From: a virus
Direction: 5' to 3' (one strand)
Length of the DNA: 62,503 bases
Virus record (IMG/VR): IMGVR_UViG_3300047157_000129
Span: 1 to 62,503 of that record
Under the pieces are notes generated by a model. It made no database searches, was not told the origin of the DNA, and was given only the letters and a program-made list of their open reading frames with translations. Each line of letters begins with the position of its first letter. Position 1 is the stretch's first letter. This document shows positions 53,210-61,024 of this stretch, piece by piece. Made by a program: the position numbers and the translations under genes.

Positions 53210-53889
53210 AGTCGACGACGAAGAGCTTGATGCTGAGCTTGATGACATGTTGTTGTTTGGTAATGATTGTTGGTTGCGATCCGGTTGAGGAGAAGGAATA
53301 CCTAGACCTCACTGAGAAGACACAGCTTGGTGCATATATTTCTCTGGCTGTGGTGGCAAGCACACCCGAACCAGATGGTGGCGGGGGCAAGTTACAGGTA
53401 GGTGATGAGTGTCCAGACTGTCTCGGTCGTGGGATGGTTGGTGACGGCACGATAGAAAATAAGTGCAGCCGTTGTAATGGCACCGGAAAAATACAACAAG
53501 GCGATCCCGATGTGGCAGCCATAGTAAATGACTTCAATGAAACTGTTATGACTAACGCAGATGTGGCAGAGTGGATAAGTGCAGACTCACCAAAGGCATG
53601 CTTGTGCGATCCGGCTTGTCCTGATTGTGACGGCAAGTGCGATCCATGTGATTGTTTGTTTTGTCTACCCCGCAAGGATCCTCTACCCTCCCCAACAGAG
53701 CCTGAGACTGTTCGAAGGAACGGACAGCTTTACCGCAAGGAAGGCGACATGTTAGTGCCTGTTGAGGAAGTAAAAGATGTCAGAACAAAATCAATCGGAG
53801 ACAACACAACCAGTAACCGCAGACCTTTCAGGTCTTTTCAAAATTGGGGAAAGGTTTGGGATTCCCCTGTTGCTATTGGTTGCAGTTAG
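53203..53889 (+). CDS. lipoprotein with DnaJ-like zinc motifs, 228 aa
   Basis: The N-terminus has a signal sequence ending in a lipobox (MIVGC, Cys25), so lipidation and membrane anchoring are predicted. Residues about 66-97 contain CPDCLGRGMVGDGT and CSRCNGTGK, the CxxCxGxG motif of DnaJ zinc fingers. A second cysteine cluster (CLCDPACPDCDGKCDPCDCLFC) follows. The last 37 residues overlap the next gene in another frame and look non-conserved. Outer-spanin-like anchoring or a redox/metal role are possible. Confidence 0.68.
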   Translation: MLKSTTKSLMLSLMTCCCLVMIVGCDPVEEKEYLDLTEKTQLGAYISLAVVASTPEPDGGGGKLQVGDECPDCLGRGMVGDGTIENKCSRCNGTGKIQQGDPDVAAIVNDFNETVMTNADVAEWISADSPKACLCDPACPDCDGKCDPCDCLFCLPRKDPLPSPTEPETVRRNGQLYRKEGDMLVPVEEVKDVRTKSIGDNTTSNRRPFRSFQNWGKVWDSPVAIGCS

Positions 53890-54181
53890 TTATGTCACGT
53901 TCAACGAGATCATCAAACCTATTGCATTGAAATATGTAGAGGTACTTGATGAGGTTCGTTCAAACAATAAAGAACTGAAGGATGCATTGTTCGTAATTGG
54001 TGAGTCAAACAAAGATAACATCAGTCGCATTGTCGACGACCTCGACGAGATGGATCAAAGCATCAAGAAGATGAACCTTACGCTGGCAGAGCTGACACTG
54101 ATAGCAAGGCGAGTACAAAATGAAGGGAAAGCGTCGTCGCCTTACGAAGCGCCAGAAAGCGATAGCGGAGGAGGCTATTGA
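53777..54181 (+). CDS. membrane protein with coiled coil, holin/spanin-like, 134 aa
   Basis: One transmembrane helix near residues 28-45 (FGIPLLLLVAVSYVTF) followed by a long coiled coil (VLDEVRSNNKELKDALF...IVDDLDEMDQSIKKM) and a Gly-rich end. This layout fits an inner-membrane spanin or a pinholin-type protein. It overlaps the lipoprotein gene by 113 bases, as embedded spanin pairs do. Confidence 0.62.
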   Translation: MSEQNQSETTQPVTADLSGLFKIGERFGIPLLLLVAVSYVTFNEIIKPIALKYVEVLDEVRSNNKELKDALFVIGESNKDNISRIVDDLDEMDQSIKKMNLTLAELTLIARRVQNEGKASSPYEAPESDSGGGY

Positions 54182-54662
54182 CATAATCCCTCATGCTATC
54201 AGGGGGTTCAAAAGATCTTATCCGGGTATTGAAAGTAAACTGGCTAGAATAGATTCGGTCAGTGTTGCGCACGTTGCCATAGTAATGGCAGCTCGTACGT
54301 ATGATCCGAAGAAGTCAAAGCTAACGACTTACTTCACAAGAGCAATCCATAATTGGTTACTCAAAGAGATCGACCGAGAGAAACGATTGAGATACGGTAG
54401 TACAGATCGCATACCGTTGGCCCTAGTAGAAAGTGAGTTGGACGCAGAGCAATGGAAGGAAGACCTTGCCAATGCCATGCTGTCCCTCACTGATGAACAA
54501 CGCCAGTTGATTAGGGCTAGATACTTTTCAGCCAAGACCTTTGAGGAAATGGCGAAAGAGTTTGATTGTGATCGACGCACTGTGCGCCGGAGGTTGATGG
54601 AGGTACTTAGCTTTCTTGAATCTTTGGATAACCCTCTTGACGACTTATCAGAATCTGCCTGA
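54120..54662 (+). CDS. phage-encoded sigma-70-family factor, 180 aa
   Basis: Residues about 50-90 (AHVAIVMAARTYDPKKSKLT, then TYFTRAIHNWLLKEID) match sigma region 2, and residues about 120-166 (LSLTDEQRQLIRARYF, then TFEEMAKEFDCDRRTVRRRL) match region 4 with its helix-turn-helix. It lacks regions 1 and 3, as ECF or SigH-like factors do. It would redirect host RNA polymerase; its promoters are unknown. It overlaps the upstream gene by 62 bases and the convergent recombinase gene by 56. Confidence 0.78.
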   Translation: MKGKRRRLTKRQKAIAEEAIDIIPHAIRGFKRSYPGIESKLARIDSVSVAHVAIVMAARTYDPKKSKLTTYFTRAIHNWLLKEIDREKRLRYGSTDRIPLALVESELDAEQWKEDLANAMLSLTDEQRQLIRARYFSAKTFEEMAKEFDCDRRTVRRRLMEVLSFLESLDNPLDDLSESA

Positions 54663-55308
54663 TAGTGTTGCGGTCCCAGCTGGTGCCGCGTCTTCTGGGG
54701 CGTCGGTAGTACAGTTTGGCGATCTCTCTAAGTGAGACGCCAGCATCTCTAAGCAGGGCGAACTCGTCCGCAATCTTGCGCTCGTCCTCGTCTGGTGCAA
54801 AGCCATCTCTGTACTTCATCCAGCCATCTGGTATACGACGCCCGTATCGCCTCCCTGAGCGCTTTAGAGTCTGCAGGGCTGTGCTAGTGCGGTCTGAGAT
54901 GTAACGCTTTTCTAGACGCGCTACGCCGGCCAGAACGGTGAACATCAATTCGCCCTCTGGGGTTTTTACGTCCAAAGACGGCTGCGTATAGAACCAGAGC
55001 ATTCCACCCTTCTCAAGGATCCAGTCTTTGGTCTTGAGTGCGTCGGTGGAATTACGAAACATTCTGTCTAAACGTTGGAAGACAATGATATCTCCGCGCT
55101 CAAGTTTGTATAGCAAGAGTCTACCAGCAGGGCGTTGATCCATATGAGTGCCGCCGCTGGTGTCATGGTCGTAGTGCCAATGGCTCTCGTCCCATGTGTA
55201 GTCGCTGAACCTATCACGTATCAGGCTCAGGCAGTTATCGTACTGTCCTTGTTCGGTCAGTTCTTGGTCTTCCGTAGACGCTCGACCGTATGCATATACG
55301 TTTGGCAT
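54607..55308 (-). CDS. serine recombinase (resolvase/invertase family), 233 aa
   Basis: YAYGRASTEDQ supplies Arg9 and the nucleophile Ser11. RPAGRLLLYKLERGDIIVFQ, then RLDRMFRN (79-86) and ARLEKRYISDRT complete the resolvase catalytic domain. A short C-terminal helix-turn-helix-like part follows. GGAGGT four bases before the ATG fixes the start. At 233 aa it is nearer resolvases and invertases than large integrases. It could resolve multimers, invert DNA, or integrate; no inverted fibre segment or attachment site is seen. Confidence 0.9.
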   Translation of the reverse strand: MPNVYAYGRASTEDQELTEQGQYDNCLSLIRDRFSDYTWDESHWHYDHDTSGGTHMDQRPAGRLLLYKLERGDIIVFQRLDRMFRNSTDALKTKDWILEKGGMLWFYTQPSLDVKTPEGELMFTVLAGVARLEKRYISDRTSTALQTLKRSGRRYGRRIPDGWMKYRDGFAPDEDERKIADEFALLRDAGVSLREIAKLYYRRPRRRGTSWDRNTIRQILISRQEGYPKIQES

Positions 55309-55341
55309 ATGTACCTCCGTTGGTATATTAACAAATAAAAA

Positions 55342-55375
55342 AGCGAGGACGCAACCCGTAGGTCACGCCCCCGCT
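55342..55375 (-). terminator. minus-strand terminator with six-T tail
   Basis: In minus-strand RNA a 15-bp stem with four G-U pairs and a short loop forms, ending in six U (plus-strand A 55337-55342). On the plus strand the G-U pairs become mismatches, which shows the direction. It separates the 121-aa gene from the recombinase. Confidence 0.85.
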
Positions 55376-55384
55376 TTCCCTTCC

Positions 55385-55750
55385 CTAATTCAAGTTACGT
55401 CCGATAGCGTCATGCATTTGACGCCAGACTTGTCGCTTCTGTTTAGTGATGGCTATCTCAGCGCATGCTAAGAAAGCACCAAACATAACTTTGACGCACG
55501 TGCCGTATGGCATCGTGTTTACATTGTCAACTGAATACATGCCGACAGCGTATGAGGTATGAGACAAAGCACGAATTGCAAAGGAAGCATCAGTTGACTC
55601 TGGTGTTCCTAGTTCGTTATGTGCTTTACGCAACAGTTTCATCTCGTGTTCAAATAACGCTCGACCTAGCCTACGTGGGTTGCCGATGTGCTTTACCACG
55701 AAAGCATTGATGTAGTTTTCGTTGACTTCGATATGTCGCTTATGATCCAT
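55385..55750 (-). CDS. hypothetical protein, 121 aa
   Basis: Start at 55750 (MDHKRHIEVNENYI), overlapping the amidotransferase stop by 11 bases; the longer reading would add an out-of-place hydrophobic N-terminus. Helical and polar, no domain recognised. As last gene of the amidoligase operon it may be a partner or substrate-binding protein. Confidence 0.68.
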   Translation of the reverse strand: MDHKRHIEVNENYINAFVVKHIGNPRRLGRALFEHEMKLLRKAHNELGTPESTDASFAIRALSHTSYAVGMYSVDNVNTMPYGTCVKVMFGAFLACAEIAITKQKRQVWRQMHDAIGRNLN

Positions 55751-56660
55751 TAGTGTAGCTCTCCTCATTGTTGGCAAGCCACTCAGTAGGCATAGGCTCG
55801 TAATGAATAGCAAGGGTGTCAAGGATGTCAGGGTCGTGGTTGTACAGATCCCTGATGATATGCACTGGGATACCTAGTGACTCGCATGTCTTAGCGTTCT
55901 CATAGTCTTGATGTAATGCGGAGACAGGAATGATATCTTCAGTGTCGTAAGCAATGTCATGCTGCACACGTTCAGCAACCTCGATAGCATCTTGCTGTGC
56001 CAGTCGCGTTGACTGGTTGGAGCGAGCTGCACTGCAGGCTGCTGTGACAGACGAGTAACCAACGCCTGAGTAAACCTTGCGCTGGGGTGGCAAGCTGTAC
56101 GTCGTTGCAGCGTACGGCTTGTACGATCCGTTAGAGTACAGATGACCATCGTCGTGAGTCACCCAGTCTTTGTCATTCCATAGGTAGTGCTGACCTGATG
56201 TATCAAGGAAAGCAATCTTGGAATAAGCAATGTACTTCTCAGCCATGAGCTTGATGCCTACGTTGTCAACGAGGTCAGCGCCGAGCTGATCGTAGATAGG
56301 CTTGAGCACATGCTCGTTGAAGTTGTAAGTATCTGACCTGTCCTTGATAGTCATTGGGCAGGAGATAGTACCGTTGTGCATGAACACAAGGTCATTGCCT
56401 ACACGGAACGGGTGACAGTTAGTCATGTCAAGCGCACCGCCGGTTGACTTACGAAAGTGAATGAGGCAAGTGTACTCTTCGTACTGCTCAATCTCACGAG
56501 CGAAGTGCTCGAATGACGTAACGTCTTTGACAACAGTCAACGAGTTGCCATCGTCTTGTGCAAGGGCAAAGCCCCAGCCATCGGGATGGACTTTGTAACA
56601 GTGTTTGTATGTCTCCATATCAAACTTGGTGTCGAACGGTTTAACAATCGCAATACACAT
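55740..56660 (-). CDS. class II glutamine amidotransferase (Ntn-type), 306 aa
   Basis: Met1 is followed by Cys2, the N-terminal nucleophile of class II amidotransferases. DGWGFAL, HFRKSTGG (near 68-75), NCHPF and FMHNGTI (near 93-99) are the family's glutamine-binding and loop motifs. The enzyme would release ammonia from glutamine or hydrolyse a similar amide. The C-terminal 120 residues are divergent. Its gene starts 9 bases after the amidoligase stop, so the pair is probably co-translated. Confidence 0.88.
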   Translation of the reverse strand: MCIAIVKPFDTKFDMETYKHCYKVHPDGWGFALAQDDGNSLTVVKDVTSFEHFAREIEQYEEYTCLIHFRKSTGGALDMTNCHPFRVGNDLVFMHNGTISCPMTIKDRSDTYNFNEHVLKPIYDQLGADLVDNVGIKLMAEKYIAYSKIAFLDTSGQHYLWNDKDWVTHDDGHLYSNGSYKPYAATTYSLPPQRKVYSGVGYSSVTAACSAARSNQSTRLAQQDAIEVAERVQHDIAYDTEDIIPVSALHQDYENAKTCESLGIPVHIIRDLYNHDPDILDTLAIHYEPMPTEWLANNEESYTNGS

Positions 56661-56669
56661 TTGTAATAC

Positions 56670-57839
56670 CTATGGGGTAAAGGGAAGGGGAGTAACATTC
56701 ACAGCGCGGAAGCCTTGTGCTACACGGTCGTGAACAGATTGGGTCATAGCCCATGCAGCAAACGGATAGACATGTTTGTGCTTGGCTAGGTATGCACCGA
56801 TGTGACTAGATGTCACGTGCAGTGCGGTTCGCATTGGGCATTGACTGAAGTATGCAAGCCACACTTGAGTCATCTGCATGTTGGACAAGATGCGTATCGG
56901 GTTGGTCGCAGAACGAAACAACCTGAACTCCATCAAGCCCTGTTGCACTTTGTAATTCAGCGGCGAATACTTTTGCGTGAAGCCACGTGCATCACCACGA
57001 AACGCATGAGCAAGGTGACGCATGCCAAGCGGACGCTGCTGAAGATAAGTGCTTGAGTAACGACCACCTAGCGAATTGTAATCTTCGCCAGTGCAGTTGT
57101 TGAGAAAGTAACACAGCTTGAGCCACGTCAAAGGTGTCGCTGCCATGTGACATGTTGTTATGTGCATGCCGCATGACTCGTTGTACCATGAGTGAGCGCC
57201 GGGTAGCCATGTACTAAACGCATTGAAGTCATCGCACGAGCTGCCATACTCAACGCGACTGTCAAGCATACTGTGCAGTAGCTTGAACTTGTAGCGCTGG
57301 GTCTTGTGTCTGACAGCACGCCAGTCAAATGACCGTGCCTCCTCCGAGCCCATCGTGCAGGCAAGCAGGAAGTTGTAGTGATCGTCAAAGGTAACTGGTG
57401 CAGTTATCAGTTCACCCTTGTCATCACCTCGTATGCTGCCGTCGTCGACGATGCGTATGAAATCATTACGCACACGCACGTCTTTGATAGGCAGCTGCTT
57501 GAACACACGGTTGGCGCGCATGATGTGGTGACGTCCTAAGTCTGACACCTCTATCTCTACGCCAAAGTTCTGCAACTCTTTGAGTGAGTCACGAGTGCAA
57601 CCGTCTGGCATGTGCGCGTAATTGCGACGGCGCAGAGGATGTAGATACGCTTGGCTAGATCCGCATTCGCACGGGTCTTCCAAACAATCTTGACATATGC
57701 ACTCACACTCAGAGCAGTCACAGTCGTAGCAGCATTCGCAAGGACGATCCTCGCTGTTAGCATCCCACTCTGTGCCACAGACATAGCAATCTACTATGTC
57801 TTGTGGATCTGCATCATAATCTTCTGTTGCTGGCATCAT
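56670..57839 (-). CDS. amidoligase (glutamine-synthetase-like fold) with cysteine-rich N-terminus, 389 aa
   Basis: Residues 18-59 hold 13 cysteines, a probable zinc-binding module. The catalytic part follows the amidoligase pattern: FGVEIEV (93-98), VDDGSI (131-136), GELITAP (142-148), CGMHIT (223-228) and LMEFRLFRSATN (302-313). Such enzymes join a carboxyl to an amine using ATP, making isopeptide or peptide-like bonds. The glutamine amidotransferase is downstream. ATG 57839 has AGGAGG close upstream. Substrate unknown: cell-wall peptide, phage protein or small molecule. Confidence 0.85.
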   Translation of the reverse strand: MMPATEDYDADPQDIVDCYVCGTEWDANSEDRPCECCYDCDCSECECICQDCLEDPCECGSSQAYLHPLRRRNYAHMPDGCTRDSLKELQNFGVEIEVSDLGRHHIMRANRVFKQLPIKDVRVRNDFIRIVDDGSIRGDDKGELITAPVTFDDHYNFLLACTMGSEEARSFDWRAVRHKTQRYKFKLLHSMLDSRVEYGSSCDDFNAFSTWLPGAHSWYNESCGMHITTCHMAATPLTWLKLCYFLNNCTGEDYNSLGGRYSSTYLQQRPLGMRHLAHAFRGDARGFTQKYSPLNYKVQQGLMEFRLFRSATNPIRILSNMQMTQVWLAYFSQCPMRTALHVTSSHIGAYLAKHKHVYPFAAWAMTQSVHDRVAQGFRAVNVTPLPFTP

Positions 57840-57848
57840 TGCCTCCTC

Positions 57849-58910
57849 CTAAGAAACCCAGTGCATGTAATCTGAATACGCTTCCATGCGATCTGGTTGT
57901 TCCATACACCACATCGTCATGTCGTCGATAGTTCTGATGGCAGCACAACGCATGCTGACATCTAGCAAGTAATACATCGAACACTCAATCATCTGTAGCA
58001 CAACGCTGAACAAGTGCGCTTTGCTTTGGTCAAGAAGCTTGAGTGAGAAGTGATTACGATTCATCAAGTCGTGCAAACCAATCGTCCGTGAGAACGTGTA
58101 AGGCACAAGAGATCTGTGAGTAATGCCTTTGCTTTGGTCGATGTAAGGTATCGACGCAGCATTGGCGCAGTAGTCAGTGTCTGTAATTATGTTGTCGATA
58201 AGCTGACGACCTATCGTCTCGCCTGAATGAAATACCTCCGGGCTGTTGCGTGATACCGCTGTGTTCCAGAAAGCAAGGAACTTAGCAAGCAACGATGGAG
58301 TAAAGTCACGGCGATCAAACACAAACTGATAGCTACCTTTAGACCAAGCAGGCGTAAGGCTTTGCCATGCCAGTGCTTGGATGTTAAACGTAGCTGGCGC
58401 AGTGTAGATGCGAGTCTCAGGTCGCTCGAGTTGCGGCGTGAAAGCAAACAATCCATTGTGTGCGTGTGTCGCATACGCGGCACTGTTGAGATGCACTAAA
58501 GTCTTGAATGCTTTGACCTTGTTCTCAAGGTTAGACTCATTGCTGTACCTACGATGAAGGCCAGAGTAGATAACACCTATCTTGACTGGCGACTTCTTGT
58601 CGTAACGATAAGGACGAGAACCACTGTGTGTGATCTGATACTTTTTGGCATGATCACGTGGCTCAAGTCCGTACATCACAGACAGGCTGCGATGTATAGG
58701 CACTTCCATGTTGTACGCAATAGGAGATATCTCGTACAACGTACCCAGTTCTTCTATCGCCTTGTCTGTAAGAGACGACGCTTCACTGGGATGTATATGT
58801 CCACCGCAGTGGTGGCACAGAGCAGATATGTTGCGTGTCCAGTGGTCACTTCGACAAGAGCATGTCTTGTTTAATCCCATTGGCAACGAACTAATGCATC
58901 CGAGTTGCAT
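57849..58910 (-). CDS. unknown protein upstream of amidoligase, 353 aa
   Basis: The N-terminus has a short zinc-ribbon-like site (CSCRSDHW...ALCHHCGGH, about residues 17-40). The rest is not recognised; it is mixed alpha/beta with THAHNG and KGSYQFVFDRRDF segments. AAGGA seven bases upstream supports ATG 58910. It is first in the operon with amidoligase and amidotransferase, nine bases before the former, so it probably contributes a substrate, a partner or a further enzyme step. Confidence 0.72.
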   Translation of the reverse strand: MQLGCISSLPMGLNKTCSCRSDHWTRNISALCHHCGGHIHPSEASSLTDKAIEELGTLYEISPIAYNMEVPIHRSLSVMYGLEPRDHAKKYQITHSGSRPYRYDKKSPVKIGVIYSGLHRRYSNESNLENKVKAFKTLVHLNSAAYATHAHNGLFAFTPQLERPETRIYTAPATFNIQALAWQSLTPAWSKGSYQFVFDRRDFTPSLLAKFLAFWNTAVSRNSPEVFHSGETIGRQLIDNIITDTDYCANAASIPYIDQSKGITHRSLVPYTFSRTIGLHDLMNRNHFSLKLLDQSKAHLFSVVLQMIECSMYYLLDVSMRCAAIRTIDDMTMWCMEQPDRMEAYSDYMHWVS

Positions 58911-58943
58911 GGTAAAATCCTTAGGGTAAGGGGAAATAAAAAA

Positions 58944-58972
58944 GGACCGGGCAGCACACGGCTACCCGGCCC
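58944..58972 (-). terminator. minus-strand intrinsic terminator before amidoligase operon
   Basis: In minus-strand RNA a 12-bp stem (two G-U) with a 5-base loop is followed by six U. It lies between the repeated element (58975-59000) and the 353-aa gene, so transcripts begun upstream or in the element must read through it. Confidence 0.85.
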
Positions 58973-58974
58973 AG

Positions 58975-59009
58975 CTACATATAGAAAAGTGCCTGTAAAA
59001 CTAGACACT
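58975..59009 (-). repeat. repeated intergenic element, copy E1
   Basis: Minus-strand core TTTTACAGG, three variable bases, TTTTCTATATGTAG. A small hairpin (AGTGTC with GGCACT) precedes the TTTTC, and the ParB-like stop codon lies inside it. One of five copies in this arm. Confidence 0.85.
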
Positions 59010-59774
59010 TTGTTGACGCGGCTTGCGCTGATTGAACAAGCGTTGGAACACATCGCTACCAGCGCGTGCTCGTGAGAAACCATTATCCTTCACACGATCT
59101 TGGATCTGCATGCGGATACGTTTAGGCGTAGTGGTTGCCATGCGTGCTGTCATCTTGATCTGCACTGCATCATCCCACTTGCCATTGTCCCACATGTTGT
59201 ACACCCACTGGCCTAAGCCACTGAGTACACCAACATGCACAGCATTGACATCTTCCAAGTCGCCCCATGCTTGAACGATCATGTCAAGAGTCTCATCAAG
59301 TACACCAAGATCATTCAATCGCTGGACACAACCGATGGCCTTGATGTTAGGCCAGTTGCTACCACCGACCTCGAACCCATGATCCTTGACGATAGAATGG
59401 CACTGTCGTGCAGACTTGTCACCTTCAACAAGTAACGCACGGTACAACTCTAAAGGAGTGACCTGCTTACGTGTCTTGGCTGAGTTGCATATACGAAACA
59501 ACTCTGCTTCATGGGCACGACCAGTAGACTCAGTGACATGACACGGCCAGTAGTCATACCCAAGCTGGCGCAATGCCTCTGCTTGGTGCTGACCATCTAT
59601 GATGTACATGCTGCCATTCCTACGACGCGCTACCTTGATAGCACTGATCGCTTCGGGGTTGAAGTTAGCCACGATCTGCTTGACGTGTGCCTTCTTGAGC
59701 ATACGCTGATAAGCAACAGCAGTTTTAAGATCGGACAACTTCACACGTTTGATATTAAATTTAACTTTTTGCAT
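59001..59774 (-). CDS. ParB-like nuclease-fold protein, 257 aa
   Basis: YQRMLKKAHVKQIVANFNP and YIIDGQHQAEALRQLG (Asp60-Gly61-Gln62-His63) are the signature of the ParB/sulfiredoxin N-terminal domain, here with Gln in place of the usual Arg after His. The C-terminal half is helical and basic. Phage proteins of this type are CTP- or DNA-binding regulators or nucleases. It is a single gene between two terminators. Confidence 0.82.
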   Translation of the reverse strand: MQKVKFNIKRVKLSDLKTAVAYQRMLKKAHVKQIVANFNPEAISAIKVARRRNGSMYIIDGQHQAEALRQLGYDYWPCHVTESTGRAHEAELFRICNSAKTRKQVTPLELYRALLVEGDKSARQCHSIVKDHGFEVGGSNWPNIKAIGCVQRLNDLGVLDETLDMIVQAWGDLEDVNAVHVGVLSGLGQWVYNMWDNGKWDDAVQIKMTARMATTTPKRIRMQIQDRVKDNGFSRARAGSDVFQRLFNQRKPRQQSV

Positions 59775-59805
59775 TTGATAACTCCTAATGCAAGTAATGT
59801 AAAAA

Positions 59806-59832
59806 GGGTGAGCGACAACGTGCCGCCCACCC
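59806..59832 (-). terminator. minus-strand terminator before ParB-like gene
   Basis: In minus-strand RNA a 12-bp stem with two G-U pairs and a CGU loop is followed by five U. No CTATATGTAG element accompanies this one. Confidence 0.88.
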
Positions 59833-59846
59833 GTGACTCGGATCCG

Positions 59847-60110
59847 CTATTGAATACTGTCAAGCACCTCCTCTCTTGCTTCGAACATCAATGCATCAAC
59901 ATGTAGTTGATAGCTGGCCGTCTCAGCTTCCTGCTGAGTCTTGAAAGGGCCGACGGGTTCACGACCACCTGCTGCATACACATACGTGTACCAGCTGCCA
60001 GTCAACTCGGACTGCATAAGCACAGCGACGTTGCGCTCGTGCGGTGTATGCAACTCGACGCACTGCGACATGCGTTCAAGATCAGTATCTAATACATGGG
60101 AAGTAATCAA
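59847..60110 (-). CDS. hypothetical protein, 87 aa
   Basis: Small soluble alpha/beta protein (SWYTYVYAAGGREPVGPFKT) with an acidic C-terminal helix. Not recognised. It stands between two strong terminators as its own unit. Confidence 0.68.
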   Translation of the reverse strand: MITSHVLDTDLERMSQCVELHTPHERNVAVLMQSELTGSWYTYVYAAGGREPVGPFKTQQEAETASYQLHVDALMFEAREEVLDSIQ

Positions 60111-60137
60111 AACAAAACCTACTTTCTTAAAAGAAAA

Positions 60138-60189
60138 GGGGGAGCAGCACGCAGTAAGAAAGACGAAAGAACCTACGCGCCACTCCCCC
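60138..60189 (-). terminator. 17-bp minus-strand terminator hairpin
   Basis: The two arms (60138-60154 and 60173-60189) pair at all 17 positions in minus-strand RNA, four as G-U, with an 18-base loop and UUUUCUUUU after. On the plus strand those four positions are mismatched. Confidence 0.9.
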
Positions 60190-60201
60190 TAGCGGAGAGT
60201 A

Positions 60202-60591
60202 CTAAAGGCTGGCGCTATACTGTTCGATAACGTCAGCTAACTGTGAGAAGTCAAGCTTGCCGAGCGAGCTAGTGCCGTCGTTAAGCTCAACGATTGATGT
60301 GACAATACGCTTGCCATCACCATCACGGATAACAATCTGACCATGTGGCGTACCACATCCGCACCATCGGCAGACACACTCAGGTAGTACACCAGCGTCA
60401 GGCTCTGCTGTATGAGATGAACGCAACACGTTGTCGCCCATCTCTTGTTCATACAGACAGCACAACACACCGAGTGCATCATGTTTCTTGGCATGCTCAC
60501 GATGCGTGAAGATGCGCAAGAACTTCTTGCACTGTGTGTAATCACCTGACCGCAACGCACTGACCCATCGACTAGCAATATCGCTATTCAT
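60202..60591 (-). CDS. conserved phage hypothetical protein, 129 aa
   Basis: The opening SRWVSALRSGDYTQCKKFL and ALGVLCCLYEQ match a domain common in phage and environmental bacterial proteins with no assigned function. A CVCRWCGCG cysteine cluster (near residues 72-80) may bind zinc. Start ATG 60591 preferred over TTG 60600. Confidence 0.72.
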   Translation of the reverse strand: MNSDIASRWVSALRSGDYTQCKKFLRIFTHREHAKKHDALGVLCCLYEQEMGDNVLRSSHTAEPDAGVLPECVCRWCGCGTPHGQIVIRDGDGKRIVTSIVELNDGTSSLGKLDFSQLADVIEQYSASL

Positions 60592-60618
60592 AACTATCAA
60601 TCTCCGTTAGTAAAAGAA

Positions 60619-60654
60619 GCAAGGCCAAGCAGTAACGCACTGCCTGACCCTTGC
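60619..60654 (-). promoter_or_regulatory. leader hairpin/terminator of 129-aa gene
   Basis: A 15-bp stem with one bulged G and two G-U pairs forms in minus-strand RNA, followed by UUCUUUU. It directly follows element E2 and precedes the ribosome site, so it acts in the 5' leader as attenuator or terminator. Confidence 0.75.
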
Positions 60655-60687
60655 TACATATAGAAAAACCCCTGTAAATATAGGGTT
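60654..60687 (-). repeat. repeated intergenic element, copy E2
   Basis: Minus-strand core ATTTACAGGGGTTTTTC then TATATGTAG, with a hairpin AACCCT/GGGGTT before the U run. The upstream gene's TAA is inside it. Confidence 0.85.
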
Positions 60688-61024
60688 ATTTGTTCTTTTT
60701 CTTTTTCTTCTTAGTTGGTTTAGTCTTGACAACAATTACGCCGTCATCCTGAACCTCTTCCACCTCCCTTCTACCTACGTGCTTGTAATACAGAACCATG
60801 ATGGGACGGAGGTCTCCGTCGTCATCTTTGACAAAGGATCCGTAGCTATCTAACTCATAGCAGTCAGTCCATTGCTTGTTACCAGACTCAACAGGGTCGG
60901 AACAATACCGTACGTCTGGTGGTTCATCCGTGAAGTACTTGTAACCACCATCTTCAGGCCCGCCTTGAACCTGCACACATACAGTCTCATTGTCAGGCCA
61001 ATCATCATGTGGTCGCTCGCTCAT
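60686..61024 (-). CDS. hypothetical acidic protein with lysine tail, 112 aa
   Basis: Start at 61024 (MSERPHDDWPDNE) has AAGGA about eight bases upstream and overlaps the cyclotransferase gene by 20 bases. The product is Asp/Glu-rich, then ends in KPTKKKKKKNK. No domain recognised. Co-translation with the cyclotransferase suggests a related function. Confidence 0.65.
   Translation of the reverse strand: MSERPHDDWPDNETVCVQVQGGPEDGGYKYFTDEPPDVRYCSDPVESGNKQWTDCYELDSYGSFVKDDDGDLRPIMVLYYKHVGRREVEEVQDDGVIVVKTKPTKKKKKKNK

Noticed and set aside
53187-53675. Minus-strand frame of 162 aa
   Set aside because: Antisense to the lipoprotein and HNH genes, with low-complexity shadow composition.
59511-59906. 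Plus-strand frame of 131 aa opposite the ParB-like gene
   Set aside because: Antisense to a gene with clear ParB motifs, and it runs through a terminator hairpin.
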